From a virus, in the IMG/VR virus record IMGVR_UViG_3300042564_004498, positions 1 to 64,000 of that record: 64,000 nucleotides of DNA; one strand, written 5' to 3'. Under the pieces are notes generated by a model. That model worked only from the letters and a program-made list of their open reading frames with translations. It ran no database searches and was not told where the DNA came from. Below are positions 31,616-41,307 of this stretch, in pieces; the first letter of the stretch is position 1; every line of letters starts with the position of its first letter. The position numbers were made by a program, and so were the translations under genes.

Positions 31616-32626
31616 TTATAATAGTTTAGTAATTGATTTTGTTATTCTCATATCAGGACCACAGGAACAATTACCTGATTTATGGCATATTATTCCAATT
31701 GGTTTTAGCTTTACCCTTAAATCTTTATTTTTAATTAAATTACCAAATTCACCTGAATATTTGGCACCACAATGAGCTCCACTTACCGTTCCATCCCATT
31801 TAATTGATAAATTTGATTTTCCAGCGTCACATCTAAACCCTTTAAACTTATTTAATCCTTGTGAAACTAATTTTTGTTGTTGGAAATCTTCTATTATACC
31901 ATCTTCATAATGTACTTTAGTTGCGTGAGAAGTGTTATTAGGGTCATACCCGTCAAGACCTCTATCAAAATTTTGATATAGATTTTTTTTAATATATGTA
32001 AGTTGTTCTTCAGTGTATAAACTTGAGTATTCCCCAATAAATAAATTATCCCCTTTTTTTATAGAATTTTCCGATTTAGTTCTTGCAACAACCCCTTTAT
32101 ATGCAACCGTTATATTTTTTTGTTTAAAATATTCTACCGTATCAAGAACTTTATCCCAATGCTCCGGGTCCATTAAAAGTCCAATACTCATCATAGCATT
32201 TTTTCTTTGACCAATTTCAATTAATTCATCAAATTTAGAAAATTTAGCATATCTAGGGTGAAAACTTAAATGCACATTATTTGTTTTTTCAAAAAGTATT
32301 TCCCACACTTCTTTAGGTGCACTCCCGTTACTATCCAAACTAACATTAAAATTATTATCATTAAAGAATGTTATTAATTCTTCAATACCCTCATAAAGAC
32401 TTGGTTCTCCTCCTGATATTGACACAAACCTATTAGAATAATCATTAATTTGTGGATTTTCATTAATTAAGTTGGTGAAAAATTTAATATAAGTTTCTAC
32501 TAATATCGGTTCTTCCGAACCATTATGAAGAATTGAAGGACAATATTTACAACGATAGTTACACGAATTTGTTACCGTTAGAGTTATATTAAACTCATCA
32601 CTTACTATTGATTTTATTTTATTCAT
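31616..32626 (-). CDS. radical SAM enzyme, 336 aa
   Basis: TNSCNYRCKYCPSILHNGSE contains the CxxxCxxC cluster motif near residue 22, and SISGGEPSLYEGIEELI and SLDSNGSAP are typical of the SAM-binding barrel. Additional Cys at the end (FRCDAGKSNLSIKWDGTV, SGAHCGAK, ICHKSGNCSCGPD) suggest a SPASM/Twitch-like auxiliary cluster. It could modify a sugar or a peptide. The phage's IscA-like protein may help load its clusters. Flanked by glycosyl- and sulfotransferases. Confidence 0.85.
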   Translation of the reverse strand: MNKIKSIVSDEFNITLTVTNSCNYRCKYCPSILHNGSEEPILVETYIKFFTNLINENPQINDYSNRFVSISGGEPSLYEGIEELITFFNDNNFNVSLDSNGSAPKEVWEILFEKTNNVHLSFHPRYAKFSKFDELIEIGQRKNAMMSIGLLMDPEHWDKVLDTVEYFKQKNITVAYKGVVARTKSENSIKKGDNLFIGEYSSLYTEEQLTYIKKNLYQNFDRGLDGYDPNNTSHATKVHYEDGIIEDFQQQKLVSQGLNKFKGFRCDAGKSNLSIKWDGTVSGAHCGAKYSGEFGNLIKNKDLRVKLKPIGIICHKSGNCSCGPDMRITKSITKLL

Positions 32627-33468
32627 TTTATTTCGTTTAAAGTTTTAATTTCTAATTCGGTAATTAATTTATCTTTATTTGATTCATTAATAAAATCATC
32701 CACATTATTAAAAATTTCACTTAATGAATATTTTGGGTTTTTTTTTTGATTTTGTTGTCCTGACACCACAATATCGTTCATTTCGTTTGGTTCCAAATTA
32801 ATATATTTTATAATTTCAGAATAATGTTTTTTATAATCAACACCACATAATTGTTCATATGTTACTTCATGAATTGGTATGTCATGAGTTTCACATAATT
32901 CTCTTACTTGTTTTTTTTCTGTTATCATATTATTCCGATATTTGGTATATTCATCATATTCTACATTTGTTTTGTTGTATTTATCAATAACAAATTTACT
33001 AAACTTACTTGAGAAATTGGTAACCCCTATTTTAGCTAATTTTCGAGAAAAAAATTGTAAAATAGTATTATCTCTTGTTAAATGAATTACCTTAATATTA
33101 TTTTCTTTAATATAGCATAAAAATTCATCCTCAATATTTCCTTCAACTATATGATTATTGTAAAATACCTTGAATCCTTGAATAGGTTTTTCTATTACTG
33201 ATAAAAATAAATTTAAATATTTTATAACATTTAAATTTCTATTATAAAGTATTTTTTTAGGGTCATTACCAGTTAATTTAATAATTTCTTGGTAAACTGT
33301 AGGGTTTTTATAAAGATGAAGTATTTTATTAATTGTAGTAATATAATTATTTTTTAAAATCTCGTGTTCAAACCTTACTCCTCTTTGATTGTTTAAAAAC
33401 TCAATTAACATATTAGACCCTGTCCTTGCTGTTGTAATTATTATAAAAGTTTCTTTAGTTGTCTTCAT
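32623..33468 (-). CDS. sulfotransferase-like protein (Stf0-like), 281 aa
   Basis: ETFIIITTARTGSNMLIEFL is a P-loop with the T-G-S pattern of Stf0/NodH-like sulfotransferases; GFKVFYNNHI and VIHLTRDNTILQFFSRKLA match the family's second and third motifs. It overlaps the radical SAM gene by four bases, and the glycosyltransferase gene by 14. It could sulfate a glycan. Confidence 0.75.
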   Translation of the reverse strand: MKTTKETFIIITTARTGSNMLIEFLNNQRGVRFEHEILKNNYITTINKILHLYKNPTVYQEIIKLTGNDPKKILYNRNLNVIKYLNLFLSVIEKPIQGFKVFYNNHIVEGNIEDEFLCYIKENNIKVIHLTRDNTILQFFSRKLAKIGVTNFSSKFSKFVIDKYNKTNVEYDEYTKYRNNMITEKKQVRELCETHDIPIHEVTYEQLCGVDYKKHYSEIIKYINLEPNEMNDIVVSGQQNQKKNPKYSLSEIFNNVDDFINESNKDKLITELEIKTLNEIK

Positions 33469-34345
33469 TTCTATTTTTAAAATATTCTTCTATATGACTA
33501 AAAATTAAAATATCTGGTTCTTTATACCATTCTAAAATTCCGTCATTGTTTAACCTAATGGATTTAAATATATCCATATTTCTTGTGAATTTATTACGAG
33601 AAGTGTATTGTCTGTCATGTCTATCTCCATGATAGACATGATAGGCATTTCCAGTTATAAACCCAATTGATGGTGAACCCAAAGATTGAACCCATTTTTC
33701 AAATTCAACTAAATTACCTCCTAAGTTAAATCGGCAATTTGGGCTTAACTCATATTTTTTAAAAATATGACTCATTACATTATCCCCACCTCCCAACACA
33801 CAATAAGGGTACAACCCATTTGATTTTTTCCATTGAGCTCTTGTCATTGCCCAAGCAAATCCTGTGTGATATGGTTTTTTATCCCAAAGTTCTATTTTAG
33901 GGTGATTTTTTTCTTGGAATGACCCTATGGATGGTTTTTCCATAAATGGTGTCCCATCTTTATCTAGCCAATATGCTTGTTCAAATAATTGTATTATATC
34001 GTTTGTCTTGAGTTGATTAATAGACATCTCAACCCAATTTTTATTATCAAAAAAAATATCAGAGTCAATCCAAGCAATCAAATCGTATTCGTCAGGAACC
34101 AATTTTTCCGCAATATTTAACAAACATTCTTTTTGCCAAAAAATATTTTTATTAGGGTCTACTAAAATCTGAACCCAATTCTCATATCTCAATGTTTGAG
34201 ATTGTTGACTTGGTAAAAGTAATTCTACCCCAAAAACAGGAACGTTATCAGATGTCATTTTCCCTATAAATTGATGTAAATTATTTATAGGATTATTAAA
34301 ATCACTAAAGTTAAAATGACAAGTAATTACCGCAAGTTTACTCAT
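33455..34345 (-). CDS. GT-A fold glycosyltransferase-like protein, 296 aa
   Basis: YDLIAWIDSDIFFDNKNWVE carries a D-x-D motif near residue 92, followed by HTGFAWAMTRAQWKKSNGLY then PYCVLGGGDNVMSHIF and AYHVYHGDRHDRQYTSR, clearly paralogous to 30710. It lies directly behind the type 4 sulfotransferase at 34342, in reversed order compared with the other pair, as if a two-gene cassette were duplicated. Confidence 0.75.
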   Translation of the reverse strand: MSKLAVITCHFNFSDFNNPINNLHQFIGKMTSDNVPVFGVELLLPSQQSQTLRYENWVQILVDPNKNIFWQKECLLNIAEKLVPDEYDLIAWIDSDIFFDNKNWVEMSINQLKTNDIIQLFEQAYWLDKDGTPFMEKPSIGSFQEKNHPKIELWDKKPYHTGFAWAMTRAQWKKSNGLYPYCVLGGGDNVMSHIFKKYELSPNCRFNLGGNLVEFEKWVQSLGSPSIGFITGNAYHVYHGDRHDRQYTSRNKFTRNMDIFKSIRLNNDGILEWYKEPDILIFSHIEEYFKNRNEDN

Positions 34346-34956
34346 ATATTAACATTTGATTTGGGAAATTCTTTATTAGGGATTGTTTTACCAAGGAAAG
34401 GACATAATAATTCCCACCCTTCACCGTTACAAATATTAATTTCTAAAAAATTAGGATTACCTTTAAAATACTCTTTAACTTTATTGTTATAGTCTTGATA
34501 ATAAGTGATAAAACTATCTTTTGTGAATTCAGTTGTATTAAAATGTTTTTTATACAAATCAATTTTCTTTTTTGTTTTCTCTTCGGTCTCGTGGAGATTA
34601 AGAGTTGAGGTTAACCATTTATTAACCGATTCCCACCATTCTTCATCATCTCTAATTGTTAAGATGAATTTAGAATTATAGTAATTTTTATCTAACCATC
34701 TGTATAAATTATTGGTATTGAATGGTCTATCTTTCATACATTCATACCCTGATATTAATTGTCTTAAGATATCATAATCTCTATTAAACCCTGAATTAAT
34801 AATATTATTATTTTTAAATTTGAATTTATTTGACATAACTTTAACCAGGGTAGGTTTATCAAACCCTGAGTAAATTTTTGTATAACCTAATTCTTTCCAA
34901 GCGTCAACTAAAGATGTTGTACCTGTTTTATTTAAACCAATACAAAAGACTTTCAA
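34342..34956 (-). CDS. sulfotransferase-family protein (type 4-like), 204 aa, TTG start
   Basis: I place the start at a TTG at 34956, one base after the upstream stop, which gives MKVFCIGLNKTGTTSL, matching the MKIFCIGINKTATTSL start of its paralogue at 30132. Longer ATG-started versions reach back into the upstream gene. CMKDRPFNTN and KFILTIRDDEEWWESVNKWL are the conserved motifs. Confidence 0.78.
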   Translation of the reverse strand: MKVFCIGLNKTGTTSLVDAWKELGYTKIYSGFDKPTLVKVMSNKFKFKNNNIINSGFNRDYDILRQLISGYECMKDRPFNTNNLYRWLDKNYYNSKFILTIRDDEEWWESVNKWLTSTLNLHETEEKTKKKIDLYKKHFNTTEFTKDSFITYYQDYNNKVKEYFKGNPNFLEINICNGEGWELLCPFLGKTIPNKEFPKSNVNI

Positions 34957-34957
34957 C

Positions 34958-35830
34958 TTATTGTCGTTTAACTGATGAAATGATGGCGTTAGCATCAAAT
35001 ATCTCAGACTCATCATTGTACGGGAACTCTAATAAATCACCACCTATATTGAATTTACTCAAATAAGCATTTCTTAATTCAGGTTTAACTGTAAAAATGT
35101 TTGATATAATATTATCGTGAATTTCATAACCAAATACATTTGGTTTATTAGTAATCCAACAAACTGTAGATGGTAACTCTAATGCTGCTGCGGTATGTTG
35201 ACAAAAACTGTCAATAAATAATCTTTTTCTACTAAGACTAATCAATACCGCCAACGCCCGAAATGAATCTGTAATAGGGATAGTGTTATCTAATGGAATT
35301 TGGTCTTCTCTTCTAATATGAATGATATTATAAACATCTTTAAATTCATTTACAATATCATTTGCAATACTTATTGGCATATCTCTTGACCAAGAGTACG
35401 CCATGTCTGATGGAGCACCACCATTTGTTTGTAGTAAAAATAGAGGTTTGTCAGAACTAAATTTATTACCAAAAAATTTAATTTCCCTATCTGTTAAAAA
35501 TATTCTTGGTGATTCACCGTTGTAAGGAATATTAAACATTTCACACCAAGTTTTAATTAGGTGTTCTTTTTGTTCAATATGTTCTGTTTGTAAGTAAGGG
35601 TCGTGAGCGAATATTTTAAATTCTTTATCTTCAATATACTCCTCATAAAAATAACTAAAACCTCCAAAGGCAAAGGCTCTGTCAACATTTGGGTTGTTTA
35701 AGAAAACATCAGGATAACCTGAAATAACAATTAATTTTGATTCTGGATATTCTTTTTTAATTGCTTCACAGACAGCGGTGGCTATAACACATTTACCGAT
35801 GCCTCCGTTAATTTGAAATACTATATTCAT
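34958..35830 (-). CDS. GT9 (heptosyltransferase-like) glycosyltransferase, 290 aa
   Basis: MNIVFQINGGIGKCVIATAV matches the N-terminal glycine-rich start of GT9 enzymes. YPESKLIVISGYPDVFLNNP, LFLLQTNGGAPS and the end ISLSRKRLFIDSFCQHTAAA then LELPSTVCWITNKPNVFGYE follow the ADP-heptose LPS heptosyltransferase layout. Together with the ADP-heptose genes at 40489-42423 it suggests heptose transfer. Related autotransporter heptosyltransferases modify beta-helical proteins, and a repeat fibre is encoded next to it. Confidence 0.8.
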   Translation of the reverse strand: MNIVFQINGGIGKCVIATAVCEAIKKEYPESKLIVISGYPDVFLNNPNVDRAFAFGGFSYFYEEYIEDKEFKIFAHDPYLQTEHIEQKEHLIKTWCEMFNIPYNGESPRIFLTDREIKFFGNKFSSDKPLFLLQTNGGAPSDMAYSWSRDMPISIANDIVNEFKDVYNIIHIRREDQIPLDNTIPITDSFRALAVLISLSRKRLFIDSFCQHTAAALELPSTVCWITNKPNVFGYEIHDNIISNIFTVKPELRNAYLSKFNIGGDLLEFPYNDESEIFDANAIISSVKRQ

Positions 35831-35899
35831 ATATTTTTTTGTTTAAAATAAATGTAAATAAATCCTTCAAATTAGTGAAGAGTTAAAAACAATTAGTTA

Positions 35900-36238
35900 T
35901 TAAATTCCATACATTCCCGTAGTCCCTGTAAGTACTTCAATAACATTAGTTCCCATTTGAGTAGCAATTTCATTTAAAATTACACTATCATCAAGACCCC
36001 AAGTTTCTAGTTTAGATTTACCTAAAGTAGTATTAAGATTAAGGATAGACCTGAAATTTGTAACAGTATTTCCTGAAATTTCTCCATTACCAAATACAAC
36101 CTCAAAATTTACTTTTGTTGCACCTAAAGGGTATGGTCTTGCGATAACTGCCATTAAATCGGCTGTTTGAGTAATTGCTGAAAATGGAGTAACTTGTTGA
36201 GTACTTGACGCTGGTGGATTAATTTTTCCGTATAACAT
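35900..36238 (-). CDS. small fibre-associated protein, paralogue 1, 112 aa
   Basis: MLYGKINPPASSTQQVTPFS and the ending share a plan with its neighbour at 36265: LMAVIARPYPLG, then VNFEVVFGNGEISGN and LETWGLDDSVILNEIATQMG. Beta-rich then a C-terminal helix. A small virion or fibre-tip accessory protein is likely from its place directly behind the fibre gene. Function otherwise unknown. Confidence 0.6.
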   Translation of the reverse strand: MLYGKINPPASSTQQVTPFSAITQTADLMAVIARPYPLGATKVNFEVVFGNGEISGNTVTNFRSILNLNTTLGKSKLETWGLDDSVILNEIATQMGTNVIEVLTGTTGMYGI

Positions 36239-36264
36239 ATTTTTATATTTTTATATTTTATTTA

Positions 36265-36600
36265 TTAATAAGTGAAATGTGAATCAACAGTTATTTTTTC
36301 TGTTATTGTTGTTCCTATTTTTGAGGCAATAATGTCTAACACAACTGAATCGTCAACACCCCAATTAGATAATTCTTGAGTTGTTAAACTAACTCTATCG
36401 TTTAGTACAACATCAAATTCTTGTTTACCCGACGCATTAAGTATTAAATTACCAAATCTTAGTGTAAAATCAACTTCTGGCTCTCCAATAACATAATTTT
36501 CAGCCTTAACTGCCATATATTCAGCAGTAACTGTTTGAGACGAAAACGCACTTATTTGGTATGTTTTTGTAACTGATGGGATTATTTTTCCTAGTAACAT
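36265..36600 (-). CDS. small fibre-associated protein, paralogue 2, 111 aa
   Basis: It shares MLxGKI, EYMAVKAENYVIGEPEVDFT, LRFGN and LSNWGVDDSVVLDIIASKIG with the next gene, about one third identity by eye. The two genes are a tandem duplication downstream of the fibre. Beta-rich; perhaps a collar or attachment subunit. Confidence 0.6.
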   Translation of the reverse strand: MLLGKIIPSVTKTYQISAFSSQTVTAEYMAVKAENYVIGEPEVDFTLRFGNLILNASGKQEFDVVLNDRVSLTTQELSNWGVDDSVVLDIIASKIGTTITEKITVDSHFTY

Positions 36601-36625
36601 ATTTTTTATTTTTTATTTTTTAATT

Positions 36626-39600
36626 TTATTTCCAAACTTCAACACCTAACCAACCATTTTTAGCGTCAATATCTTTTCTTGTTCCAATAATCAACACATT
36701 ATATTCTCCATCACAATTTGATGTAAAACTAACACATGTTTGTCCAGAATCTACAACACCATATGCACTACCAAAATGGTTTTTTGGTGTAACAAATACT
36801 TGGTCATCTTCATTTAAGAATTTATAATAATCAGGTAATGCTAAAGATGCACTACAATTTGTAGTCTCTATTTTGTATCTATAAATATTATCTCCTTTTG
36901 TTGGTGATTCCACAAATGAGTGTTGTAAATATTTTGTTTGTGTTTTACTTGGGTCTGGATGATTAATTCTAAAAGTACCACTGGCTTTTGATAAAGCATT
37001 TGTATATGTGGTACAAGAAGCCGCCGCAGATAAGTTAGACCCAACAATATTAGATTTGACATAGGTAGAGCCAATAGTATTACAAATTCCACCTAAAATA
37101 GCATTACAAGCATCAGAAATACAGTTACAAAAACCACCACCAATAAATGATAAACATGAAGTACCACAGTTGATAATTTGATTTTGGCATCCACCAACTA
37201 TTGTTGATTTACTAGAACAAATAGTGTTAGCAAAACCTCCACCAATAAATGAAAAAGTTGAAGTACCACAGTTGATAATATTATTACTATAACCACCGAC
37301 TATTGTTGAAAAACAAGAACAAATAGTGTTGACACAACCACCTCCAATAAATGAGTGATTTGAATCATTGCAGTTTTGAATACAATTCTTATAACCACCG
37401 CTTATTGTTGAATATTGAGAAGAGAGACAGTTTTGTCGACCACCACCAATTGTTGACATATAACCACAAATATGATGTTTATTTGCATACCCACCACCAA
37501 TAGTGTTATAACCGACCATTTCAATTAGGTTATTTTGTCCACCTGAAATGTTGCTAAAATAACCACAACGAATAATGTTTCCATAACCACCACTAATTGT
37601 TCCGCAGCTACTACCACATTCTATTTTGTTTCCACAACCCCCACCGATAAAACCGTTATTGGTACTAATACAAATATGGTTAAACTTTCCTCCTACGATT
37701 GAATTCATGTAACCTGTTGAGATAATATTTCTATCACCACCACCAATAAATCCACAATAAGTGTTTGATGCCGAATTGTATCTACCACCTCCAATAGTGT
37801 TCATATACCCATAAACTGAACAACTACCATATCCACCTCCAATTGTTGAAAAAGTACTACCCTCTAATTTATTAGCAACACCTCCAGCAATTGTTCCATA
37901 TGATGAGTTACCGTCAACCCCATTGCCATTACCACCTCCAATTGTTGACGCATAAGCATAACCACAATTACCAACTCCTCCACCAATTGTTGAGTAGTTG
38001 CTGGACGATGTATTACCTCTCCCACCAGCAATCGTACTACTTATCCCGCAATTACAATTTAAGGCACCACCACCAATTGTTGAACAGTTGTTTAATGTTA
38101 TGCAGTTGCAGGCTCCACCACCAATTGTTTGATAACTCCCAGAAACACTATTTAATCTACCACCCCCTATGAAATCAAAACTTCCACAAGAGCAGTTACA
38201 ACAACCACCACCAATTGTTGATGCGGTAGTATTAACACTTCCATAATCACCTCTTACCGTATTACATAGTCCACCACCAATTGTAGCAAAACAATGATTA
38301 CCTGCAGTATAATTACAAAATCCACCACCAATTGTTGAAACAACAACTTCTGCCCTATTAAGACAACCACCACCAACTGTGGAACCATAACTAGTAGAAT
38401 TACAGAATCCTCCTGCAATTGTTGATAAACATCCTGTGGCTGTATTTTGAAATCCTCCACCAATAAAACTATATTGTCCTGCAACACATGCGAATGGTGC
38501 TGTGGTAAAAACACATGAGAATCCACACCAAACACCTCCACAGGTGTTATTTCCAACACCTCCGGCAACTACCGCACCATAGGATAAACATCCACAAGTG
38601 GAATTACATACAAAATTACAGTTACCTCCTCCAATAAATGAAGCAAATCCATTAGATTTATTATTAATACCACCACCAATTGTTGAGGTTTGACCTGAAA
38701 CACTATTACCTGTTCCACCTCCAATTGTTGAATATTCTCCTAAATTACAATTGTTATTACCACCCCCAATTGTTGAATAATTACAACACATTTTATTACA
38801 TAGACCACCGGCAATTACACTATATGAACCACCACCAATGGTATTAAAAAACCCACCACCAATAGTTGCATCACCACTTATGTTTGAGTTGCAACGACCA
38901 CCACCAATAAAACCGTAGTTGGCACTGACAGTATTACGAAAACCACCACCAATTGTTGACCAGCTACCATAACCACATGCCTGATTACAACAACCACCAC
39001 CAATTGTTGAACCTCCACTAGCACTTTCTATTAAGTTACAACAACCACCACCAATTGTTGAAGATTCACCATAACCACTTATAGTATTACGACGACCACC
39101 ACCAATTGTTGAAACAGGAGAAGTAGATGCGGTATTACAAATACCACCACCAATTGTTGAACCTGAAGAATCTACATCTACGATGTTACAAGAACCTCCT
39201 GCAATTGTTGATAAACATCCTGTGGCTATATTTCGAAATCCTCCACCAATAAAACTATATTGTCCTGCGTTACATGCCGTTGGTGCTACGGTGAAAGCAC
39301 ATGAGGCTAATGTCCAAGTCCCACCACAGGTGTTATTTCCAACACCTCCGGCAACTACCGCACCATAGGATAAACATCCTGAAGTGGAATTACATACAAA
39401 ATTACAGTTACCACCACCAATAAATGAATCAATTGAATAAGAACGATTAGAACGCCCACCACCAATGGTTGAACGACAACAACATGTTTCATTAGAACGC
39501 CCACCACCAATTGTTGAACCCTCACTATATGCAAAATTATTACTCCCACCACCAATGGTTGCATACGGAGCACTCAATTGGTTTTGGAACCCACCACCAA

Positions 39601-40417
39601 TAAAGGAATAATTACTATTGCTATTAATGCGGTTATTAAATCCACCACTAATTACGCCACGATTACTACCAGTATTAATTATATTAAAATCTCCTCCTGC
39701 AATTGTTGAAAATGAATTCGTGGTTATAATGTTACTAGCTCCTCCTCCAATAAATCCACAATATGACGAACTCGTTGTATTTTTATCACCACCAGCAATT
39801 ACATTTGAACAACCATAACTACTCATTGTATTTTTACATCCACCACCAATGAAGGACCTACAATTGTTAATATTAATACTATTAAGATATCCACCTGCTA
39901 TGGTAGAAAAACTAGTACATACATTATTACCAACACCTCCACCTATTGTTGAATAAGAACTGTTTGCGTCTGTGCAATTACTACCGCCACCCGCAATTGT
40001 TGAAGAATAACCACAACTGTAATTACCAAAACCTCCACCAACAGTTGAATAGACGGAATTTGATACATTTTGTCGACCACCACTAATTGTATTAGTGGGT
40101 CCGCAATTAGAATTATAAACACCACCGCCAATTGTTGAGAAGCAACAAACCACACAGTTATTACAACCTCCACCAATTGTTGAAGAAATCCCGCAATTGC
40201 ATATTGTATTACAATTCCCTCCACCAATTGTTGCACAATTAGCATTACAACTTGTGTTACAAGTTCCGTTCACAAATGAACCAACTCCTGTTGCAGTGTT
40301 ACCTGTACCAAAAGTAATACTTCCACATGTACCTTGACATAATCTTTGGACTACGTTTGATGCTGTGCAAAAATCAATCTTACTCTGTCCTGGGGTTATT
40401 AATATATCTTGAGCCAT
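36626..40417 (-). CDS. giant Cys-rich fibre protein with about 60 [ST]IGGGxxN repeats, 1263 aa
   Basis: Most of the protein is about 60 units of the form [STF]-I-x-G-G-x-x-N followed by 5-12 variable residues, often rich in Cys, Ser and Asn (STIGGGCNNCVVCCFSTIGG is one example). Such a period is typical of beta-helix or YadA-head-like stacks in tail fibres. A block near residues 335-415 recurs near 600-675. The C-terminal ~130 residues (GTFRINHPDPSKTQTKYLQH, then FLNEDDQVFVTPKNHFGSAY) look like a phage fibre end domain. I prefer the ATG at 40417 over a TTG three bases up. TATTTAT lies 18 bases upstream. Many Cys suggest disulfides or metal bridges. Confidence 0.82.
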   Translation of the reverse strand: MAQDILITPGQSKIDFCTASNVVQRLCQGTCGSITFGTGNTATGVGSFVNGTCNTSCNANCATIGGGNCNTICNCGISSTIGGGCNNCVVCCFSTIGGGVYNSNCGPTNTISGGRQNVSNSVYSTVGGGFGNYSCGYSSTIAGGGSNCTDANSSYSTIGGGVGNNVCTSFSTIAGGYLNSININNCRSFIGGGCKNTMSSYGCSNVIAGGDKNTTSSSYCGFIGGGASNIITTNSFSTIAGGDFNIINTGSNRGVISGGFNNRINSNSNYSFIGGGFQNQLSAPYATIGGGSNNFAYSEGSTIGGGRSNETCCCRSTIGGGRSNRSYSIDSFIGGGNCNFVCNSTSGCLSYGAVVAGGVGNNTCGGTWTLASCAFTVAPTACNAGQYSFIGGGFRNIATGCLSTIAGGSCNIVDVDSSGSTIGGGICNTASTSPVSTIGGGRRNTISGYGESSTIGGGCCNLIESASGGSTIGGGCCNQACGYGSWSTIGGGFRNTVSANYGFIGGGRCNSNISGDATIGGGFFNTIGGGSYSVIAGGLCNKMCCNYSTIGGGNNNCNLGEYSTIGGGTGNSVSGQTSTIGGGINNKSNGFASFIGGGNCNFVCNSTCGCLSYGAVVAGGVGNNTCGGVWCGFSCVFTTAPFACVAGQYSFIGGGFQNTATGCLSTIAGGFCNSTSYGSTVGGGCLNRAEVVVSTIGGGFCNYTAGNHCFATIGGGLCNTVRGDYGSVNTTASTIGGGCCNCSCGSFDFIGGGRLNSVSGSYQTIGGGACNCITLNNCSTIGGGALNCNCGISSTIAGGRGNTSSSNYSTIGGGVGNCGYAYASTIGGGNGNGVDGNSSYGTIAGGVANKLEGSTFSTIGGGYGSCSVYGYMNTIGGGRYNSASNTYCGFIGGGDRNIISTGYMNSIVGGKFNHICISTNNGFIGGGCGNKIECGSSCGTISGGYGNIIRCGYFSNISGGQNNLIEMVGYNTIGGGYANKHHICGYMSTIGGGRQNCLSSQYSTISGGYKNCIQNCNDSNHSFIGGGCVNTICSCFSTIVGGYSNNIINCGTSTFSFIGGGFANTICSSKSTIVGGCQNQIINCGTSCLSFIGGGFCNCISDACNAILGGICNTIGSTYVKSNIVGSNLSAAASCTTYTNALSKASGTFRINHPDPSKTQTKYLQHSFVESPTKGDNIYRYKIETTNCSASLALPDYYKFLNEDDQVFVTPKNHFGSAYGVVDSGQTCVSFTSNCDGEYNVLIIGTRKDIDAKNGWLGVEVWK
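38412..38641 (-). repeat. internal duplication of the fibre gene, copy 2
   Basis: About 230 bases nearly identical to 39199-39428, 787 bases away. Both encode the non-canonical insert SYGAVVAGGVGNNTCGG and the flanking GQYSFIGGGF. The two copies differ mostly in the middle, where TWTLASCAFTVAPTAC replaces VWCGFSCVFTTAPFAC. Confidence 0.8.
39199..39428 (-). repeat. internal duplication of the fibre gene, copy 1
   Basis: Partner of 38412-38641 at 787 bases spacing (about 262 residues, a whole number of repeat units). Confidence 0.8.
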
Positions 40418-40435
40418 CAATTAAATTCGTTTCTT

Positions 40436-40442
40436 ATAAATA
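40436..40442 (-). promoter_or_regulatory. late-type TATTTAT element of the fibre gene
   Basis: GTGTATTTATAAG on the minus strand, 18 bases before the fibre ATG. Confidence 0.5.
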
Positions 40443-40488
40443 CACGATAAAAAGAAATTATCACATATAATAACATTTAGTTCATCCA

Positions 40489-41307
40489 TTAATTAAAATA
40501 TAAATAGTTTTTATATTCACTTAACCCCAACTCCAAATTGTATTGTGGTTTCCACCCTTTCATCCATTTGTCTTTATTAGAACAAGTGTAGAATTGATAC
40601 CCTGTCGGGATTAGATTTTCATTATGATATGTAAATGGTATTTCCATGATGTTCATTACATCTTCAAAACTTCTTGATTCCCCGGAACCCACATCGTAAT
40701 GATTAAGATTTAATTCATTATAATTTAGAAATCCAAAGATGTTTGCTGATACAACATCTTTAACATAAATGAAATCCCTTGTTGGGTTTTTTGGAAATAA
40801 TTTACATTCATTACCAAGATTATGTTTGATAAATGACTGGTAGGCAACTGAAGACATTTTTCCCTTATGTTCTTCTCTTGGTCCATAAACATTAAAGTAT
40901 CTAAGACCGATTCCATTATTTGAGATTACATATTGTTCAGCGACGTATTTACTCCACCCATATAAGTTTGATGGATAATTATTGTTTTCACCATAATTGG
41001 CAGCTGATGATGAGTAGATTAGTTTGGAGTTATTTTCTTTACTCCAATCCGTTAACACTTTTGTAAATTCAAAATTTAATACCATCATGTAGTTAACATC
41101 TTTTTCCAAAGTGTCCGAACAGGCTCCGACATGAAAAATTCCTTGAGGGTTATGTTTTATTAGAGTTGATACTAAATCTGATTTCCAATTGTCTGATTGA
41201 AATATGTCTTCGTTTATTTCAATAACCTTATAATTCAATGATATTAATTCTTCTTTAAGGTTTTGACCAATAAATCCTTTTGACCCTGTTAATAATACTT
41301 TTATCAT
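40489..41307 (-). CDS. hldD: ADP-glyceromanno-heptose 6-epimerase-like SDR protein (HldD-like)
   Basis: Extended SDR: NAD-binding LLTGSKGFIGQNL at residue 5, IFHVGACSDTLEKDVNYMMV, a YGWSK catalytic Tyr/Lys pair near residue 137, then LRYFNVYGPREEHKGKMSSV and RDFIYVKDVVSANIFG. HVGACSDT and GPREEHKGKMSSVA are characteristic of HldD, which epimerises ADP-heptose at C6. Part of the hldD-hldE1-hldE2 operon. Other sugar epimerases cannot be excluded but context favours heptose. Confidence 0.82.
   Translation of the reverse strand: MIKVLLTGSKGFIGQNLKEELISLNYKVIEINEDIFQSDNWKSDLVSTLIKHNPQGIFHVGACSDTLEKDVNYMMVLNFEFTKVLTDWSKENNSKLIYSSSAANYGENNNYPSNLYGWSKYVAEQYVISNNGIGLRYFNVYGPREEHKGKMSSVAYQSFIKHNLGNECKLFPKNPTRDFIYVKDVVSANIFGFLNYNELNLNHYDVGSGESRSFEDVMNIMEIPFTYHNENLIPTGYQFYTCSNKDKWMKGWKPQYNLELGLSEYKNYLYFN

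Noticed and set aside
36868-39818. Several other frames within the fibre gene
   Set aside because: Shadows of the repeat; composition is biased and no start signals precede them.
36626-40417. Diversity-generating retroelement target
   Set aside because: No reverse transcriptase or template repeat in the window, and variation is spread over all repeats.
36626-40420. CRISPR array (many short spaced repeats such as CCACCACCAATTGTTGA)
   Set aside because: The repeats are in one long open frame, spacing is a multiple of three and variable, and no cas genes are present. They encode the fibre repeats.
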